From Pseudomaricurvus sp965656525 (GTDB lineage: Bacteria > Pseudomonadota > Gammaproteobacteria > Pseudomonadales > Cellvibrionaceae), in contig CBFHKY010000006.1 of the NCBI GenBank assembly GCA_965656525.1, positions 97,890 through 161,889 of the forward strand: DNA of 64,000 nucleotides, given 5' to 3'. Shown here piece by piece: positions 35,414-44,346 of the stretch. The position numbers and the translations under genes are program-made. The notes under the pieces are model-generated. The model ran no database searches. It saw only the letters and a list, made by a program, of their open reading frames with translations, and was not told the origin of the DNA. Every line of letters starts with the position of its first letter. The stretch's first letter is position 1.

Positions 35414-36328
35414 ATGCCCGAGTTACCTGAAGTTGAAACCACTCGCCGCGGTATATCGCCCCATGTCCTTAATCGGCAGATAGAGGCATTAACCGTGCGG
35501 CAGCCTAGCCTGCGCTGGCCAATACCCGCTGACTTGGCTCAGCAGTTAATCGGTCGGCTCTTACAGAGTATTGTGCGGCGCGGCAAATACCTTATTTTTG
35601 GGTTTGAGCACGGTCACTTATTGGTGCACTTAGGTATGTCGGGCAGCTTGCGAATTGTTCAGCGACGTGAAGATCCAGGCTATCACGATCACGTGGATAT
35701 TGATTTTGGGCCAGAACAAGTGCTGCGTTTTCACGATCCAAGGCGATTCGGGGCGATGTTGTGGACAGATGCACCCCTAGAGGAGCATCCGCTGTTGGCA
35801 CACCTAGGGCCAGAGCCGTTACTGGATGACTTTGATGCAGAATATCTGTACAGGCGTGCGGGTAAGCGCAAGCAGGCGATCAAGGCGTTTATCATGGATA
35901 GCAAGACGGTGGTGGGCGTAGGCAATATCTATGCGAACGAAGCGCTGTTTGCGGCAGGGATAAAGCCTACTAGGGCCGCAGGACGGGTTTCTATGGCACG
36001 CATGACCGTTTTAGTGGCGGAAATTAAAAGAGTACTCGCGCGGTCTATCGATCAGGGCGGCACCACTCTGCGAGATTTCGTAGGCGGTGATGGTANNNNN
36101 NNNNNNNNNNNNNNNNNNNNNNNNNNNNNNNNNNNNNNNNNNNNNNNNNNNNNNNNNNNNNNNNNNNNNNNNNNNNNNNNNNNNNNNNNNNNNAAGCCAG
36201 GGTATTTCCAGCAAACTCTGCAGGTGTATGGCCGTTCCGGTGAGCCTTGTAGGCGTTGTGAAGCCCCCTTAAAAGAAATTCGATTGGGCCAAAGGTCGAC
36301 TGTGTACTGTACGCACTGTCAATCCTAA
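35414..36328 (+). CDS. mutM: Formamidopyrimidine-DNA glycosylase (interrupted by an N run)
   Basis: Removes 8-oxoguanine and Fapy lesions from DNA and nicks the strand. The catalytic N-terminus MPELPEVETTRRGI (Pro2, Glu3) is intact, as are the helix-two-turn-helix residues (VVGVGNIYANEALF) and the C-terminal zinc finger CRRCEAPLKEI ... YCTHC. The 98 Ns at 36096-36193 split DG from KPGYF, which are adjacent in other MutM proteins; removing them and a one-base overlap gives 271 aa (E. coli 269). MutY, its partner against 8-oxoG, is at 58556. Confidence 0.96.
   Translation: MPELPEVETTRRGISPHVLNRQIEALTVRQPSLRWPIPADLAQQLIGRLLQSIVRRGKYLIFGFEHGHLLVHLGMSGSLRIVQRREDPGYHDHVDIDFGPEQVLRFHDPRRFGAMLWTDAPLEEHPLLAHLGPEPLLDDFDAEYLYRRAGKRKQAIKAFIMDSKTVVGVGNIYANEALFAAGIKPTRAAGRVSMARMTVLVAEIKRVLARSIDQGGTTLRDFVGGDGXXXXXXXXXXXXXXXXXXXXXXXXXXXXXXXXXKPGYFQQTLQVYGRSGEPCRRCEAPLKEIRLGQRSTVYCTHCQS
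36096..36193. other. Assembly gap (98 N) inside mutM, probably zero true length
   Basis: The residues on either side (GGDG and KPGYFQQTL) are contiguous in the MutM family. Merging the contigs on a single shared A restores the frame, so no coding sequence appears to be missing. Confidence 0.85.
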
Positions 36329-36403
36329 GACTACAATCGGGGTATCGATGAACGGTGGTACGCAGCGATAGCGTATAACCGAAAATTTATTCAGGAGTAA
36401 CCT

Positions 36404-36730
36404 ATGTTGCAGTGTCCCAAAAGCTGGAAAGCGAAACTTTTGGCTTCCGTGTTTGTTGTCTCTTCTTTGTTGGCCCCTATCAGTCAAGCCGCAGGAGCCG
36501 TAGAAGAGTCCCCTTCAGCACTGGCAATGGCGGGTGATGTTTTGTTTGTACGGCCTGCATTAGCGGCGACTACCGTGCTGGGGTCGGCTGTCTGGCTGGT
36601 GTCACTGCCGTTTTCTGCTGCAGGCGGAAACGTAAAAGAAGCAACGAACACGCTGGTTGTTGGCCCTGCTAAAGCCACTTTTGTCCGCTGTTTGGGGTGT
36701 ACTGAGTCGGGCTACAAACAGGCCAGATAA
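36404..36730 (+). CDS. Small exported or membrane protein ending in an FVRCLGC motif
   Basis: 108 aa with a signal-like N-terminus (LLASVFVVSSLLAPISQAA) and one hydrophobic segment (residues ~51-72, PALAATTVLGSAVWLVSLPF). The C-terminal part has NTLVVGPAKATFVRCLGC with two cysteines. I recall similar short proteins in Pseudomonas-type genomes without a known role, but cannot name the family. A ribosome site (AGGAG) precedes the ATG. Convergent with coaD. Confidence 0.75.
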   Translation: MLQCPKSWKAKLLASVFVVSSLLAPISQAAGAVEESPSALAMAGDVLFVRPALAATTVLGSAVWLVSLPFSAAGGNVKEATNTLVVGPAKATFVRCLGCTESGYKQAR

Positions 36731-36739
36731 AGGCAGCGG

Positions 36740-36774
36740 CTGTGAAGGGCGGGCTGGTCTGGTGCCCTTCACAG
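36740..36774. terminator. Hairpin between the convergent 36404 gene and coaD
   Basis: CTGTGAAGGGC and GCCCTTCACAG form a perfect 11-bp stem with a 13-nt loop, followed by TTTG. Probably terminates transcription from one or both sides. Confidence 0.7.
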
Positions 36775-36802
36775 TTTGAGATACCGTGCGCGAGCGCGCG
36801 AC

Positions 36803-37282
36803 CTAATCAGAAAACTTTTCTGTCAGTTCGCCAACGATCAACGGCGGGACAAATTTACTGACGTCGCCACCTAAAGACGCAATTTCGCGTACCAATGATG
36901 AAGAAATGTACGACAGGTGCTCTGCCGGTGTCAGAAACAGGCTTTCCATATTAGGGCTCAGCGCACGATTCATATTGGCCAACTGAAATTCATATTCGAA
37001 GTCGGATACGGCTCGCAAACCACGCAGTACGCCATTGGCTTGTTTCTGTTGAACTAAGTCAGCCAGTAAAATATTGAAGCCGCACACCTCGATATTGTCC
37101 AAGTGCCCTAAAACCTTAGATACCTGCTCAACGCGCTGTTCTAGAGAGAACAGGGGATTCTTTTTGGTGTTTGCGGCAACAGCAACGGTCACTTTATCAA
37201 ACAGGCGGCACGCGCGCTCGACCAAGTCGACATGGCCGTTGGTGATGGGATCAAAAGTCCCTGGGTATACCACATGCTTCAT
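36803..37282 (-). CDS. coaD: Phosphopantetheine adenylyltransferase
   Basis: Fourth step of coenzyme A synthesis. 159 aa (E. coli 159) with the nucleotidyltransferase signature PGTFDPITNGHVDLV (TxGH-type NGH) and the ISSSLVREIASLGGDVS motif that closes over ATP. CoaBC of the same pathway is at 32512-33723. Confidence 0.97.
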   Translation of the reverse strand: MKHVVYPGTFDPITNGHVDLVERACRLFDKVTVAVAANTKKNPLFSLEQRVEQVSKVLGHLDNIEVCGFNILLADLVQQKQANGVLRGLRAVSDFEYEFQLANMNRALSPNMESLFLTPAEHLSYISSSLVREIASLGGDVSKFVPPLIVGELTEKFSD

Positions 37283-37424
37283 AGGTGTTTCTCACTCATT
37301 GCGATCCAATCAACCCTGAAAGCGGCTCAGGGAGGCGCGATGTTATACAATTTATAGCGACAGTACAAAACCTGTGCAATTTTTGACTGATCAAGCGCTA
37401 TCTGAAATCTAGCTATCTTATGAG

Positions 37425-38054
37425 TTACGAACCAGCTGAATCTATAGGCCGTTGCCTTTGATACAGGCTGAAATGAACCCCGCCGGTAGACTTTTGTTTT
37501 TTCAGTTGCCAGTTCGACGGGGTTGTCACGCCTTTATTTTTGGGCGATTCGATGTAAACCCACGCCTCTTGACTGAGCCAGCCTTGGGTCTCTAGAAGTT
37601 CTAGGGCTTCTTGCCATAAGTCGAGCAGGAAGGGCGGATCGATAAAAACCACATCAAAAGGCGCGTCTGGTGTGCGCTTTAACCAAGTCAGCGTATCGGC
37701 TTGGGTGACCTGGCCGCTGGTTGATTCTAGCAATGCCAGGTTTTCGTTGATTTGTACGACGGCGGGCCGATAGCTATCCAAGAAAGTCGTATGGCTTGCG
37801 CCCCTGGACAGCGCCTCAAAACCAAGGGCTCCACTGCCACTGAATGCGTCCAGACAACGCGCGCCTTGAATTTCGAACATAAGCCAGTTGAATAAGGTCT
37901 CGCGTATCCTATCGCCAGTTGGGCGCAATCCCTCGGCGGATGGAAACGCCAGCTTTCGTCCGCGCCACTGGCCACCGATGATTCTCAGGGTTGAGGGCCC
38001 AGTGGCCGTGGGCTGGGTACTGGGCTTGGAACGATTATGAGTAGGACGCTTCAA
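37425..38054 (-). CDS. rsmD: 16S rRNA (guanine-966-N2)-methyltransferase RsmD
   Basis: Methylates G966 in 16S rRNA. 209 aa with the entry block LRIIGGQWRGRKLAF, the SAM motif DAFSGSGALGFEALSRGA and catalytic FIDPPF. A basic, Ser/Thr-rich N-terminal extension (~22 residues) precedes the fold; a later start is possible. Divergent from ftsY, a common arrangement; the M16 peptidase genes found here in Pseudomonas are absent. Confidence 0.95.
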   Translation of the reverse strand: MKRPTHNRSKPSTQPTATGPSTLRIIGGQWRGRKLAFPSAEGLRPTGDRIRETLFNWLMFEIQGARCLDAFSGSGALGFEALSRGASHTTFLDSYRPAVVQINENLALLESTSGQVTQADTLTWLKRTPDAPFDVVFIDPPFLLDLWQEALELLETQGWLSQEAWVYIESPKNKGVTTPSNWQLKKQKSTGGVHFSLYQRQRPIDSAGS

Positions 38055-38172
38055 ACAAAAAACCTCATCTATTTGATAGAAAGCCGAGAGACAGGATGCG
38101 TAGAAGCCAGTATGCCGCTAAAATGCCACTTTTTCAGCCATTGGCTATGGCTTATTTTACGGGGTGGAGTGA

Positions 38173-39486
38173 GTGAGCAATAACTTTTTTAAGCGGTTTC
38201 GTAAAAGCAAAGAAGCTGATACCACTACTGAGTCACCTTCGCACGACGCCATCGACGCCCTTCCGCCAACGGATGATCCTTCGTCGAGTCAGGCTTCAGA
38301 GCCCAGCGTGCCCGCTGATTTAGCTCGCGTTGCCAGCGCAGACGTCGATGTGCATATCGCTGATGAGCCTGAGGTTGATGCCTCTAACCTAGAGGATGCG
38401 GCGAAATCCACACCGGAGCAGCAAGAGGCTGAGCAGGCAGCGGAGAAAAAAGGAATCTTTGCTCGCTTTCGAAAGTCGAATGATACGGCGGAAAGTTCCA
38501 GTAACCCAGTGCCACTGGCTGAAGAGGTTAAGGCAACTCCGACAGAGCAGGATAAGCCTGCGCTACAGGGTTTCTTTGCCCGAATAAAAAGCGGCCTTTC
38601 TCGTACCAGCAGCAATTTTGCCGAAGGCTTGGGCAACCTCTTTTTAGGTCGTAAAGAAATCGATGAAGAGTTGCTCGAAGATGTTGAAACTCAGCTATTG
38701 GTCGCGGATGTCGGCATCGATGCCACCAATACGATTATTGCTAAGTTAACCGATGCTGTGGCGCGCAAAGAGCTGGCTGACGCCGATGCACTGTTCGCCA
38801 AGTTAAAAGAATTGCTTGCCGACATGTTAAGCAAAGTGGAATCGCCTCTGGAGCTGCCTGAGACAAAGCCTGCGGTTATTTTGGTGGTCGGTGTTAATGG
38901 TGTAGGCAAAACCACCACGATAGGTAAACTGAGCAAGCGGTATCAGCAACAAGGCAAAAGCGTCATGCTGGCGGCAGGCGATACGTTTCGCGCTGCGGCG
39001 GTAGAGCAGCTGCAGGTGTGGGGGGAGCGCAATAAGATTCCTGTTGTGGCCCAACACACAGGCGCAGACAGTGCGTCTGTTATTTACGATGCGGTGGCTT
39101 CGGCTCAAGCGAAAGGTGTTGATGTGGTCATTGCAGACACGGCTGGCCGTCTTCACAACAAAAACCATCTGATGGATGAGCTGGCTAAGGTTAAACGCGT
39201 GATGGCAAAGCTGGATGCATCGGCGCCTCACGAGGTACTGTTAGTGCTGGATGCCGGTACTGGGCAGAATGCCACTAACCAAGCTCAGCAATTCATTGAG
39301 GCGGCAAACGTGACGGGTTTGGTGTTGACGAAACTGGATGGCACCGCGAAAGGTGGCGTTATTTTTGCCCTGAGTGAAAAGTTCGGTTTGCCAGTACGGT
39401 TTATTGGTGTGGGCGAAGGGGTCGATGACTTACAGCCATTCGTCGCCGAAGATTTTGTACAAGCGCTGTTCCAGAGCAATACTTAA
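38173..39486 (+). CDS. ftsY: Signal recognition particle receptor FtsY
   Basis: GTPase receptor for SRP at the inner membrane. 437 aa starting with GTG. Residues 1-~130 are the acidic, low-complexity A domain. The NG domain has G1 GVNGVGKTT (240-248), DTFRAAAVEQL, DTAGRL and TKLDGTAKGG. The A domain repeats a basic amphipathic motif: FFKRFRKS (5-12), IFARFRKS (95-102) and FFARIKS (134-140), the last being the usual membrane-targeting helix. First of ftsY-ftsE-ftsX-rpoH. Confidence 0.97.
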   Translation: MSNNFFKRFRKSKEADTTTESPSHDAIDALPPTDDPSSSQASEPSVPADLARVASADVDVHIADEPEVDASNLEDAAKSTPEQQEAEQAAEKKGIFARFRKSNDTAESSSNPVPLAEEVKATPTEQDKPALQGFFARIKSGLSRTSSNFAEGLGNLFLGRKEIDEELLEDVETQLLVADVGIDATNTIIAKLTDAVARKELADADALFAKLKELLADMLSKVESPLELPETKPAVILVVGVNGVGKTTTIGKLSKRYQQQGKSVMLAAGDTFRAAAVEQLQVWGERNKIPVVAQHTGADSASVIYDAVASAQAKGVDVVIADTAGRLHNKNHLMDELAKVKRVMAKLDASAPHEVLLVLDAGTGQNATNQAQQFIEAANVTGLVLTKLDGTAKGGVIFALSEKFGLPVRFIGVGEGVDDLQPFVAEDFVQALFQSNT

Positions 39487-39600
39487 TTATCACTAAAAGG
39501 TGTAAGCGGTCTTGGGTTTTGCTGGGCATGGTATTTCAAGCAATATGGCGCTCTACTTGAGCAATAGATACACTCATGTTTACTTTAACAGCGATTTATT

Positions 39601-40293
39601 ATGATCCGATTCGACCAAGTCAGTAAACGCTACCCCGGTGGCTATGAGGCTCTGAGTCGAGTGAGTTTTGATATTGAAGCTGGCGACATGCTGTTTCTGA
39701 CAGGCCATTCTGGCGCGGGGAAAAGTACGTTACTTAAGCTGATTATGCTGATGGAGCGCGCCACTCAAGGGCAGGTTTTGGTGAACGGTCAGAATCTTAA
39801 CCGCCTACCCAACCGACAAATCCCCTACCTGCGTCGCCAAGTGGGAGTCGTTTTTCAAAATCATCAACTGCTGTTCGATCGCAGTGTCTATGACAACGTC
39901 GCTTTGCCGCTGATTATTGAAGGTTATAACCCGAAAGAAGCGGCTCGACGAGTGCGGGCTGCCTTGGACAAAGTGGGCCTATTGAAAAAAGAAAACCTGA
40001 ATCCGATAGTGTTATCCGGCGGCGAGCAGCAGCGTGTCGGCATCGCTCGTGCTGTTGTGAATAAGCCCAAACTGTTGTTAGCAGATGAACCAACGGGCAA
40101 TTTAGATCCAGCGTTGTCGGCAGAAATTATGCGTTTATTCCAGCAGTTTAACGAAGTGGGTGTTACGGTCATGATCGCCAGTCACGATATCGCGTTGATT
40201 CGCCGTCTCAATCGCCGCGTTCTGGGGTTGGCCGACGGTCAATTGGTTCACGATGGAGTTTTGCCTAATGCCGCAAGTACGCAAAGCGCGTAA
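39601..40293 (+). CDS. ftsE: Cell division ATP-binding protein FtsE
   Basis: ABC ATPase that with FtsX controls periplasmic amidase activation at the septum. 230 aa; Walker A GHSGAGKST, signature LSGGEQQRVGIARA, Walker B LLLADEPTGNLDP. Its 3' end overlaps the ftsX start by 26 nt, so the two are translationally coupled. Confidence 0.97.
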   Translation: MIRFDQVSKRYPGGYEALSRVSFDIEAGDMLFLTGHSGAGKSTLLKLIMLMERATQGQVLVNGQNLNRLPNRQIPYLRRQVGVVFQNHQLLFDRSVYDNVALPLIIEGYNPKEAARRVRAALDKVGLLKKENLNPIVLSGGEQQRVGIARAVVNKPKLLLADEPTGNLDPALSAEIMRLFQQFNEVGVTVMIASHDIALIRRLNRRVLGLADGQLVHDGVLPNAASTQSA

Positions 40294-41278
40294 AGAACCG
40301 TCTAACCAGCGGCCCGGCACAGCTCCGAGTGGTGCTCGTCCACGCCAAACCAAAGTTAAGGATCGTTGGCACAATTATTTGGCCCATCATCGCAGCAGCG
40401 CCTCAGACAGCCTTCAGCGCCTGCTGAATAAGCCGTTTCAAAGCCTACTGACTTGGCTGGTGATCGCGGTGGCGCTGGCGTTGCCTGCGACGCTAAAAGC
40501 GGGGCTCGATAACCTGCAGCTACTGGGCAACAGCTGGCAAGGCGCACCGCAAATCTCGGTTTTTTTAAAGCTACAAGTGCGCGATCAAGCCATAGCGTCT
40601 TTTCGGCAACGTTTAGTGAGCCAGCAGGACGTCAGTGACGTAGTTTATATTTCACCAGCCCAAGCACTCCAAGAATTTGAACAAGAATCGGGAATGGGAA
40701 ATGCCTTGAGCAGCCTAGACAACAACCCGCTGCCACCCACGTTCTTAGTAAAATTGCCGTTGGGCTTGGATACTGAGCGCCTTTCGGATCTTGGTGAACA
40801 GCTGCGAAAGGACCCGTTGGTAGATGATGTGGTTTTTGATCGCCTGTGGTTAGAGCGCCTGAATGCGTTTTTAGGTTTGGGTGAAAAGCTAGTACTGGCT
40901 TTGGGTAGCTTGTTGGGATTGGGGTTGATTTTGGTGATTGGTAATACCATTCGTCTCGCGATCGAAAGCCGCCGCGATGAAATTGTGATCATCAAACTGG
41001 TCGGTGGCACCGATGCTTTTGTGCGGCGCCCTTTTCTTTACACAGGCTTTTGGTATGGATTGGGTGGCGGAATCATTGCTCTGTTGTTGTTAAACGTACT
41101 GTTGTTGCTCTTGAGTTCACCGGTAGAATCCCTGGCCGGAAGTTACCAAAGTAATTTTGAGCTACAGGGATTGGGCTTTTTCGGGAGTACCTGTTTGGTA
41201 GCATTGGCAGTCGTTGTTGGCTGGTTGGGTTCTTGGGTCGCTGTAGGGCGACATTTAGGGGATATCGAGCCGCGATAA
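40268..41278 (+). CDS. ftsX: Cell division permease-like protein FtsX
   Basis: Inner-membrane partner of FtsE. 336 aa from ATG 40268 (an ATG at 40253 is an alternative). A basic cytosolic N-terminus (~60 residues) is followed by one membrane segment, a periplasmic domain (~90-200) that would contact EnvC-type activators, and three C-terminal membrane segments in the FtsX permease domain (LVLALGSLLGLGLILVIGNT and on). Order ftsY-ftsE-ftsX-rpoH as in E. coli and Pseudomonas. Confidence 0.96.
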   Translation: MPQVRKARKEPSNQRPGTAPSGARPRQTKVKDRWHNYLAHHRSSASDSLQRLLNKPFQSLLTWLVIAVALALPATLKAGLDNLQLLGNSWQGAPQISVFLKLQVRDQAIASFRQRLVSQQDVSDVVYISPAQALQEFEQESGMGNALSSLDNNPLPPTFLVKLPLGLDTERLSDLGEQLRKDPLVDDVVFDRLWLERLNAFLGLGEKLVLALGSLLGLGLILVIGNTIRLAIESRRDEIVIIKLVGGTDAFVRRPFLYTGFWYGLGGGIIALLLLNVLLLLLSSPVESLAGSYQSNFELQGLGFFGSTCLVALAVVVGWLGSWVAVGRHLGDIEPR

Positions 41279-41402
41279 ACTGCTTGTTGGCCGAAAGCCC
41301 CAGCATCACTGAGGTTCAGTGAACTTTTTGGGTGAAAACTAGTCATATTAAAAGAATATGTTAGACTTCGTCTGTTTAGGCGTCATTCATTGGAGATAAC
41401 TC

Positions 41403-42257
41403 ATGGGAACAAGTTTACAGCCTGTAGGGGTAATCGCACCGGGGGCAAACCTCAATGCGTATATTCAGGCCGTTAACAGCTTCGCTGTCTTGTCTGCTGA
41501 AGAAGAAAAGCAGCTTGGTGAAGACCTATATTACAGGCAAAACCTAGATGCGGCCCGTCGCTTGGTGATGGCGCACCTGCGCTTCGTTGTGCATATTGCT
41601 AAATCCTATTCTGGTTACGGACTGGCCGAGTCCGACTTGGTGCAAGAAGGCAACGTTGGTCTGATGAAAGCCGTGAAACGCTTTAATCCCGAAAAAGGCG
41701 TACGCTTGGTTTCTTTTGCTGTGCACTGGATCAAAGCTGAAATTCATGAGTTCATTTTGCGCAACTGGCGCATTGTGAAAGTGGCCACAACAAAAGCACA
41801 GCGTAAGTTGTTTTTTAATCTTCGCGGCGCAAAAAAACGTTTGGCGTGGCTTACCCACGAAGAAGCCGAAATAGTCGCAGAAGATTTGGACGTAGACATC
41901 AAGCACGTTCGGGAAATGGAAGGGCGCCTTTCTTCCTACGATGCCGCTTTTGATGCCGGCGCTGATGACGATGACGATACGGCGTACAAAGCACCAGCTT
42001 TTTACTTGGAAGACAAACGTTACGACCCAGCCAGTCAGCTAGAAGACACCAACTGGGAAGAGAGCAGTGTTAACAACTTAACATTGGCGCTGCAAAGCTT
42101 AGATGATCGTTCGAAAGACATTCTTCAGCAGCGTTGGTTGAGCGATAATAAATCGACCTTGCACGATTTGGCTGCCCAATATGGCGTATCGGCAGAAAGA
42201 ATTCGTCAGCTTGAAAAAAATGCCATGAAGAAAGTGAAAGCCGTTCTCGAGGCCTAA
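41403..42257 (+). CDS. rpoH: RNA polymerase heat-shock sigma factor RpoH (sigma-32)
   Basis: Directs RNA polymerase to heat-shock promoters. 284 aa. Region 2 is seen in LVQEGNVGLMKAVKRFNPEKG and VSFAVHWIKAEIHEFIL, the RpoH box in QRKLFFNLR (diagnostic), and region 4.2 helix-turn-helix in LHDLAAQYGVSAERIRQLE. It has its own 124-bp upstream region with a CATATT-n5-AATATG dyad at 41344. Followed by a 19-bp-stem terminator. Confidence 0.97.
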   Translation: MGTSLQPVGVIAPGANLNAYIQAVNSFAVLSAEEEKQLGEDLYYRQNLDAARRLVMAHLRFVVHIAKSYSGYGLAESDLVQEGNVGLMKAVKRFNPEKGVRLVSFAVHWIKAEIHEFILRNWRIVKVATTKAQRKLFFNLRGAKKRLAWLTHEEAEIVAEDLDVDIKHVREMEGRLSSYDAAFDAGADDDDDTAYKAPAFYLEDKRYDPASQLEDTNWEESSVNNLTLALQSLDDRSKDILQQRWLSDNKSTLHDLAAQYGVSAERIRQLEKNAMKKVKAVLEA

Positions 42258-42288
42258 AGGCAGCCCTTGGTTGTTTTTATTAAATAGT

Positions 42289-42330
42289 AACAAAAAAGTA
42301 AAGCCGCATAAGCGGCTTTACTTTTTTGTT
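42289..42330. terminator. Bidirectional terminator after rpoH
   Basis: Perfect 19-bp stem (AACAAAAAAGTAAAGCCGC and complement) with the 4-nt loop ataa. Confidence 0.92.
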
Positions 42331-42438
42331 CAGTGCCATTTGCCTACGTTTGCCTGGTTGTATCAATAGGAATTTGGCTTGTTGCTTCAATTTTACCGCT
42401 CATAGCACTACAATGGTGCTTCTTTTATGCCGGTCTAG

Positions 42439-42828
42439 ATGAGCGTGCCAATGTCACAATATTTTCTCATGATTGCAGCTGGCAGCGGTTTCTTCGCGGT
42501 GTTGCTGGGTGCTTTTGGTGCGCACAGCCTGAAAAGCCGACTATCAGAATCCTTGATGTCTGCATTTCAGACAGGCGTTCAATATCATTTTTATCATACC
42601 TTGGCGTTACTGGCTGTTGCGCTGCTGATGCAGCGTGGCGTAATGACGACTTGGGTTGTGAGTGCAGGCTACTCCTTTATAGCTGGAATACTGCTGTTTA
42701 GTGGCAGTTTGTACGCTTTGGCCTTTGGTGGCCCTCGTTGGCTTGGGCCCGTGACCCCTCTCGGTGGTTTGTGTTTTATGGCTGGATGGCTGTGTCTGTT
42801 AATAAGCGCCTGGCGCATGGAAAGTTAA
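42439..42828 (+). CDS. DUF423 (YgdD-type) small membrane protein
   Basis: 129 aa with four hydrophobic segments and the family block AAGSGFFAVLLGAFGAHSLK and YHFYHTLALLAVALL near the start, and PLGGLCFMAGWLCLLISAW at the end. Inner-membrane protein of unknown role. ATG 42439 or 42451 may be used. trmB starts 17 bp after its stop, so the two are probably co-transcribed. Confidence 0.9.
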   Translation: MSVPMSQYFLMIAAGSGFFAVLLGAFGAHSLKSRLSESLMSAFQTGVQYHFYHTLALLAVALLMQRGVMTTWVVSAGYSFIAGILLFSGSLYALAFGGPRWLGPVTPLGGLCFMAGWLCLLISAWRMES

Positions 42829-42845
42829 AAGAGTTATCGAACCCC

Positions 42846-43556
42846 ATGACCAACAGTCTGGAAGTGACCCCCGAGTACAAAAAAAAATCCATTCGCAGCT
42901 ATGTGATTCGCGGTGGTCGAATTACTGAAGGCCAGAAAAAAGCTTTTGATCGCTATTGGCCAGATTATGGACTTAGTCTGTTCAATGGCGCTATCGATGT
43001 TGCTGATACATTTGGCCGAACCGCCCCCTTAGTATTGGAAATCGGTTTTGGGATGGGGGATTCACTGGTGTCGATGGCCAGTGCGGAGCCAGAAAAAGAT
43101 TTTATCGGTATAGAAGTGCACCCGCCAGGAGTGGGCTGCCTGATTAATAATGCAGGCAAAGAAGAGCTGACCAACATCAAAGTGTTCATGGCTGACGCCA
43201 TTGATGTTTTGGATGATTGTATTGCGGATTCCAGTATTGATCGTTTCCAGCTTTACTTTCCTGATCCGTGGCACAAGAAGAAACACAATAAGCGCAGAAT
43301 CGTACAAGCGCCCTTTGTGGATAAAATCTTCACTAAACTAAAGCCCGGCGGCTTGATTCATATGGCGACTGATTGGCAGCCATATGCTGAGCATATGATG
43401 GACGTGTTGAGTAAAACAGAAGGTCTTAAAAACCAGGCGGGTGATTTGCTTTACTCAACAAGACCAGATTTTCGACCAGTGACCAAGTTTGAAAAACGGG
43501 GCGAACTGTTGGGGCACGGCGTTTGGGATTTGCTGTTTGAGAAAACAAACTATTAA
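42846..43556 (+). CDS. trmB: tRNA (guanine-46-N7)-methyltransferase TrmB
   Basis: Adds m7G46 in the tRNA variable loop. 236 aa (E. coli 239) from MTNSLEVTPEYKKKSIRS. SAM motif LEIGFGMGDSLVSMA, the conserved FPDPWHKKKHNKRR block and the C-terminal TKFEKRGELLGHGVWDL are all present. The frame continues upstream inside the DUF423 gene but that part is not homologous. Confidence 0.96.
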   Translation: MTNSLEVTPEYKKKSIRSYVIRGGRITEGQKKAFDRYWPDYGLSLFNGAIDVADTFGRTAPLVLEIGFGMGDSLVSMASAEPEKDFIGIEVHPPGVGCLINNAGKEELTNIKVFMADAIDVLDDCIADSSIDRFQLYFPDPWHKKKHNKRRIVQAPFVDKIFTKLKPGGLIHMATDWQPYAEHMMDVLSKTEGLKNQAGDLLYSTRPDFRPVTKFEKRGELLGHGVWDLLFEKTNY

Positions 43557-43645
43557 GATAAGTAGCCATCGGCTCAGGCTTACATGTTCTGAGTTGAAAG
43601 CACTGCCACAACACATTTGAAGCGACAACAAATCAGAGAACGACT

Positions 43646-44290
43646 ATGACTCAAAGGATTGTATTCACATTATTCATGCTTTTTAGCTTGGTAGCCTGTG
43701 AGAGCGCGTATTACGGAGCCTGGGAAAAAGTTGGCGTTCATAAACGCGATATTTTAGTGGATCGAATAGAAAATGTTCGTGAAGCACAGGTGGACGTGAA
43801 AGAGCAGTTCACATCGGCTCTGGAACGTTTCACTCATGAATTGAATTTTGATGGTGGCGAGCTGGCCAAGGCCTATGAGCTTATTCAAAGCGAGTACGAT
43901 GAAAGCCAGCTCCGCGCGGATCAACTCACGGCTCGTATCGATGCGGTAGAAGATGTTGCTGAAGCCCTGTTTCAAGAGTGGCAAGACGAGCTCAACCAAT
44001 ACAGCAACGCCACCTATAAGCGCCAAAGTGCTACACAATTGAAAGAGACCCGTCAGCATTACGAGCGTATGCTGGGTACAATGCGCACTGCTGAGCAAAA
44101 AATGACGCCTGTACTTGAAACTTTGCGTGATCAGGCGTTATATCTGAAACACAACCTAAATGCTCGTGCCATCGCTTCTCTAAAAACGGAATTTGGTACA
44201 TTAAAACGTGACATCAATTACCTTATTAAAGATGTCGAGGTTTCTATTGCTGCAGCTGACCGCTTCATGGAAGCTTTAGAAGCACCTTAA
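43646..44290 (+). CDS. DUF2959 family lipoprotein
   Basis: 214 aa. The N-terminus MTQRIVFTLFMLFSLVAC is a lipoprotein signal with the lipobox LVAC. The rest is helical and coiled-coil-like (AWEKVGVHKRDILVDRIENV ...), matching the DUF2959 family. Probably periplasmic, lipid-anchored. No role known. The OmpA-family gene follows 56 bp downstream. Confidence 0.88.
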   Translation: MTQRIVFTLFMLFSLVACESAYYGAWEKVGVHKRDILVDRIENVREAQVDVKEQFTSALERFTHELNFDGGELAKAYELIQSEYDESQLRADQLTARIDAVEDVAEALFQEWQDELNQYSNATYKRQSATQLKETRQHYERMLGTMRTAEQKMTPVLETLRDQALYLKHNLNARAIASLKTEFGTLKRDINYLIKDVEVSIAAADRFMEALEAP

Positions 44291-44346
44291 ATAGCCCGAA
44301 TTAATACCACTCCTCAACACCTATTTTATAGGCAAGGATCAGTTCT

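Noticed and set aside
36780..36802. CGCGAGCGCGCG tract before coaD
   Set aside because: Short low-complexity GC run; no further structure.
41279..41402. RNA thermometer in the rpoH leader
   Set aside because: Only a short A/T dyad is visible; nothing pairs clearly with the ribosome site.
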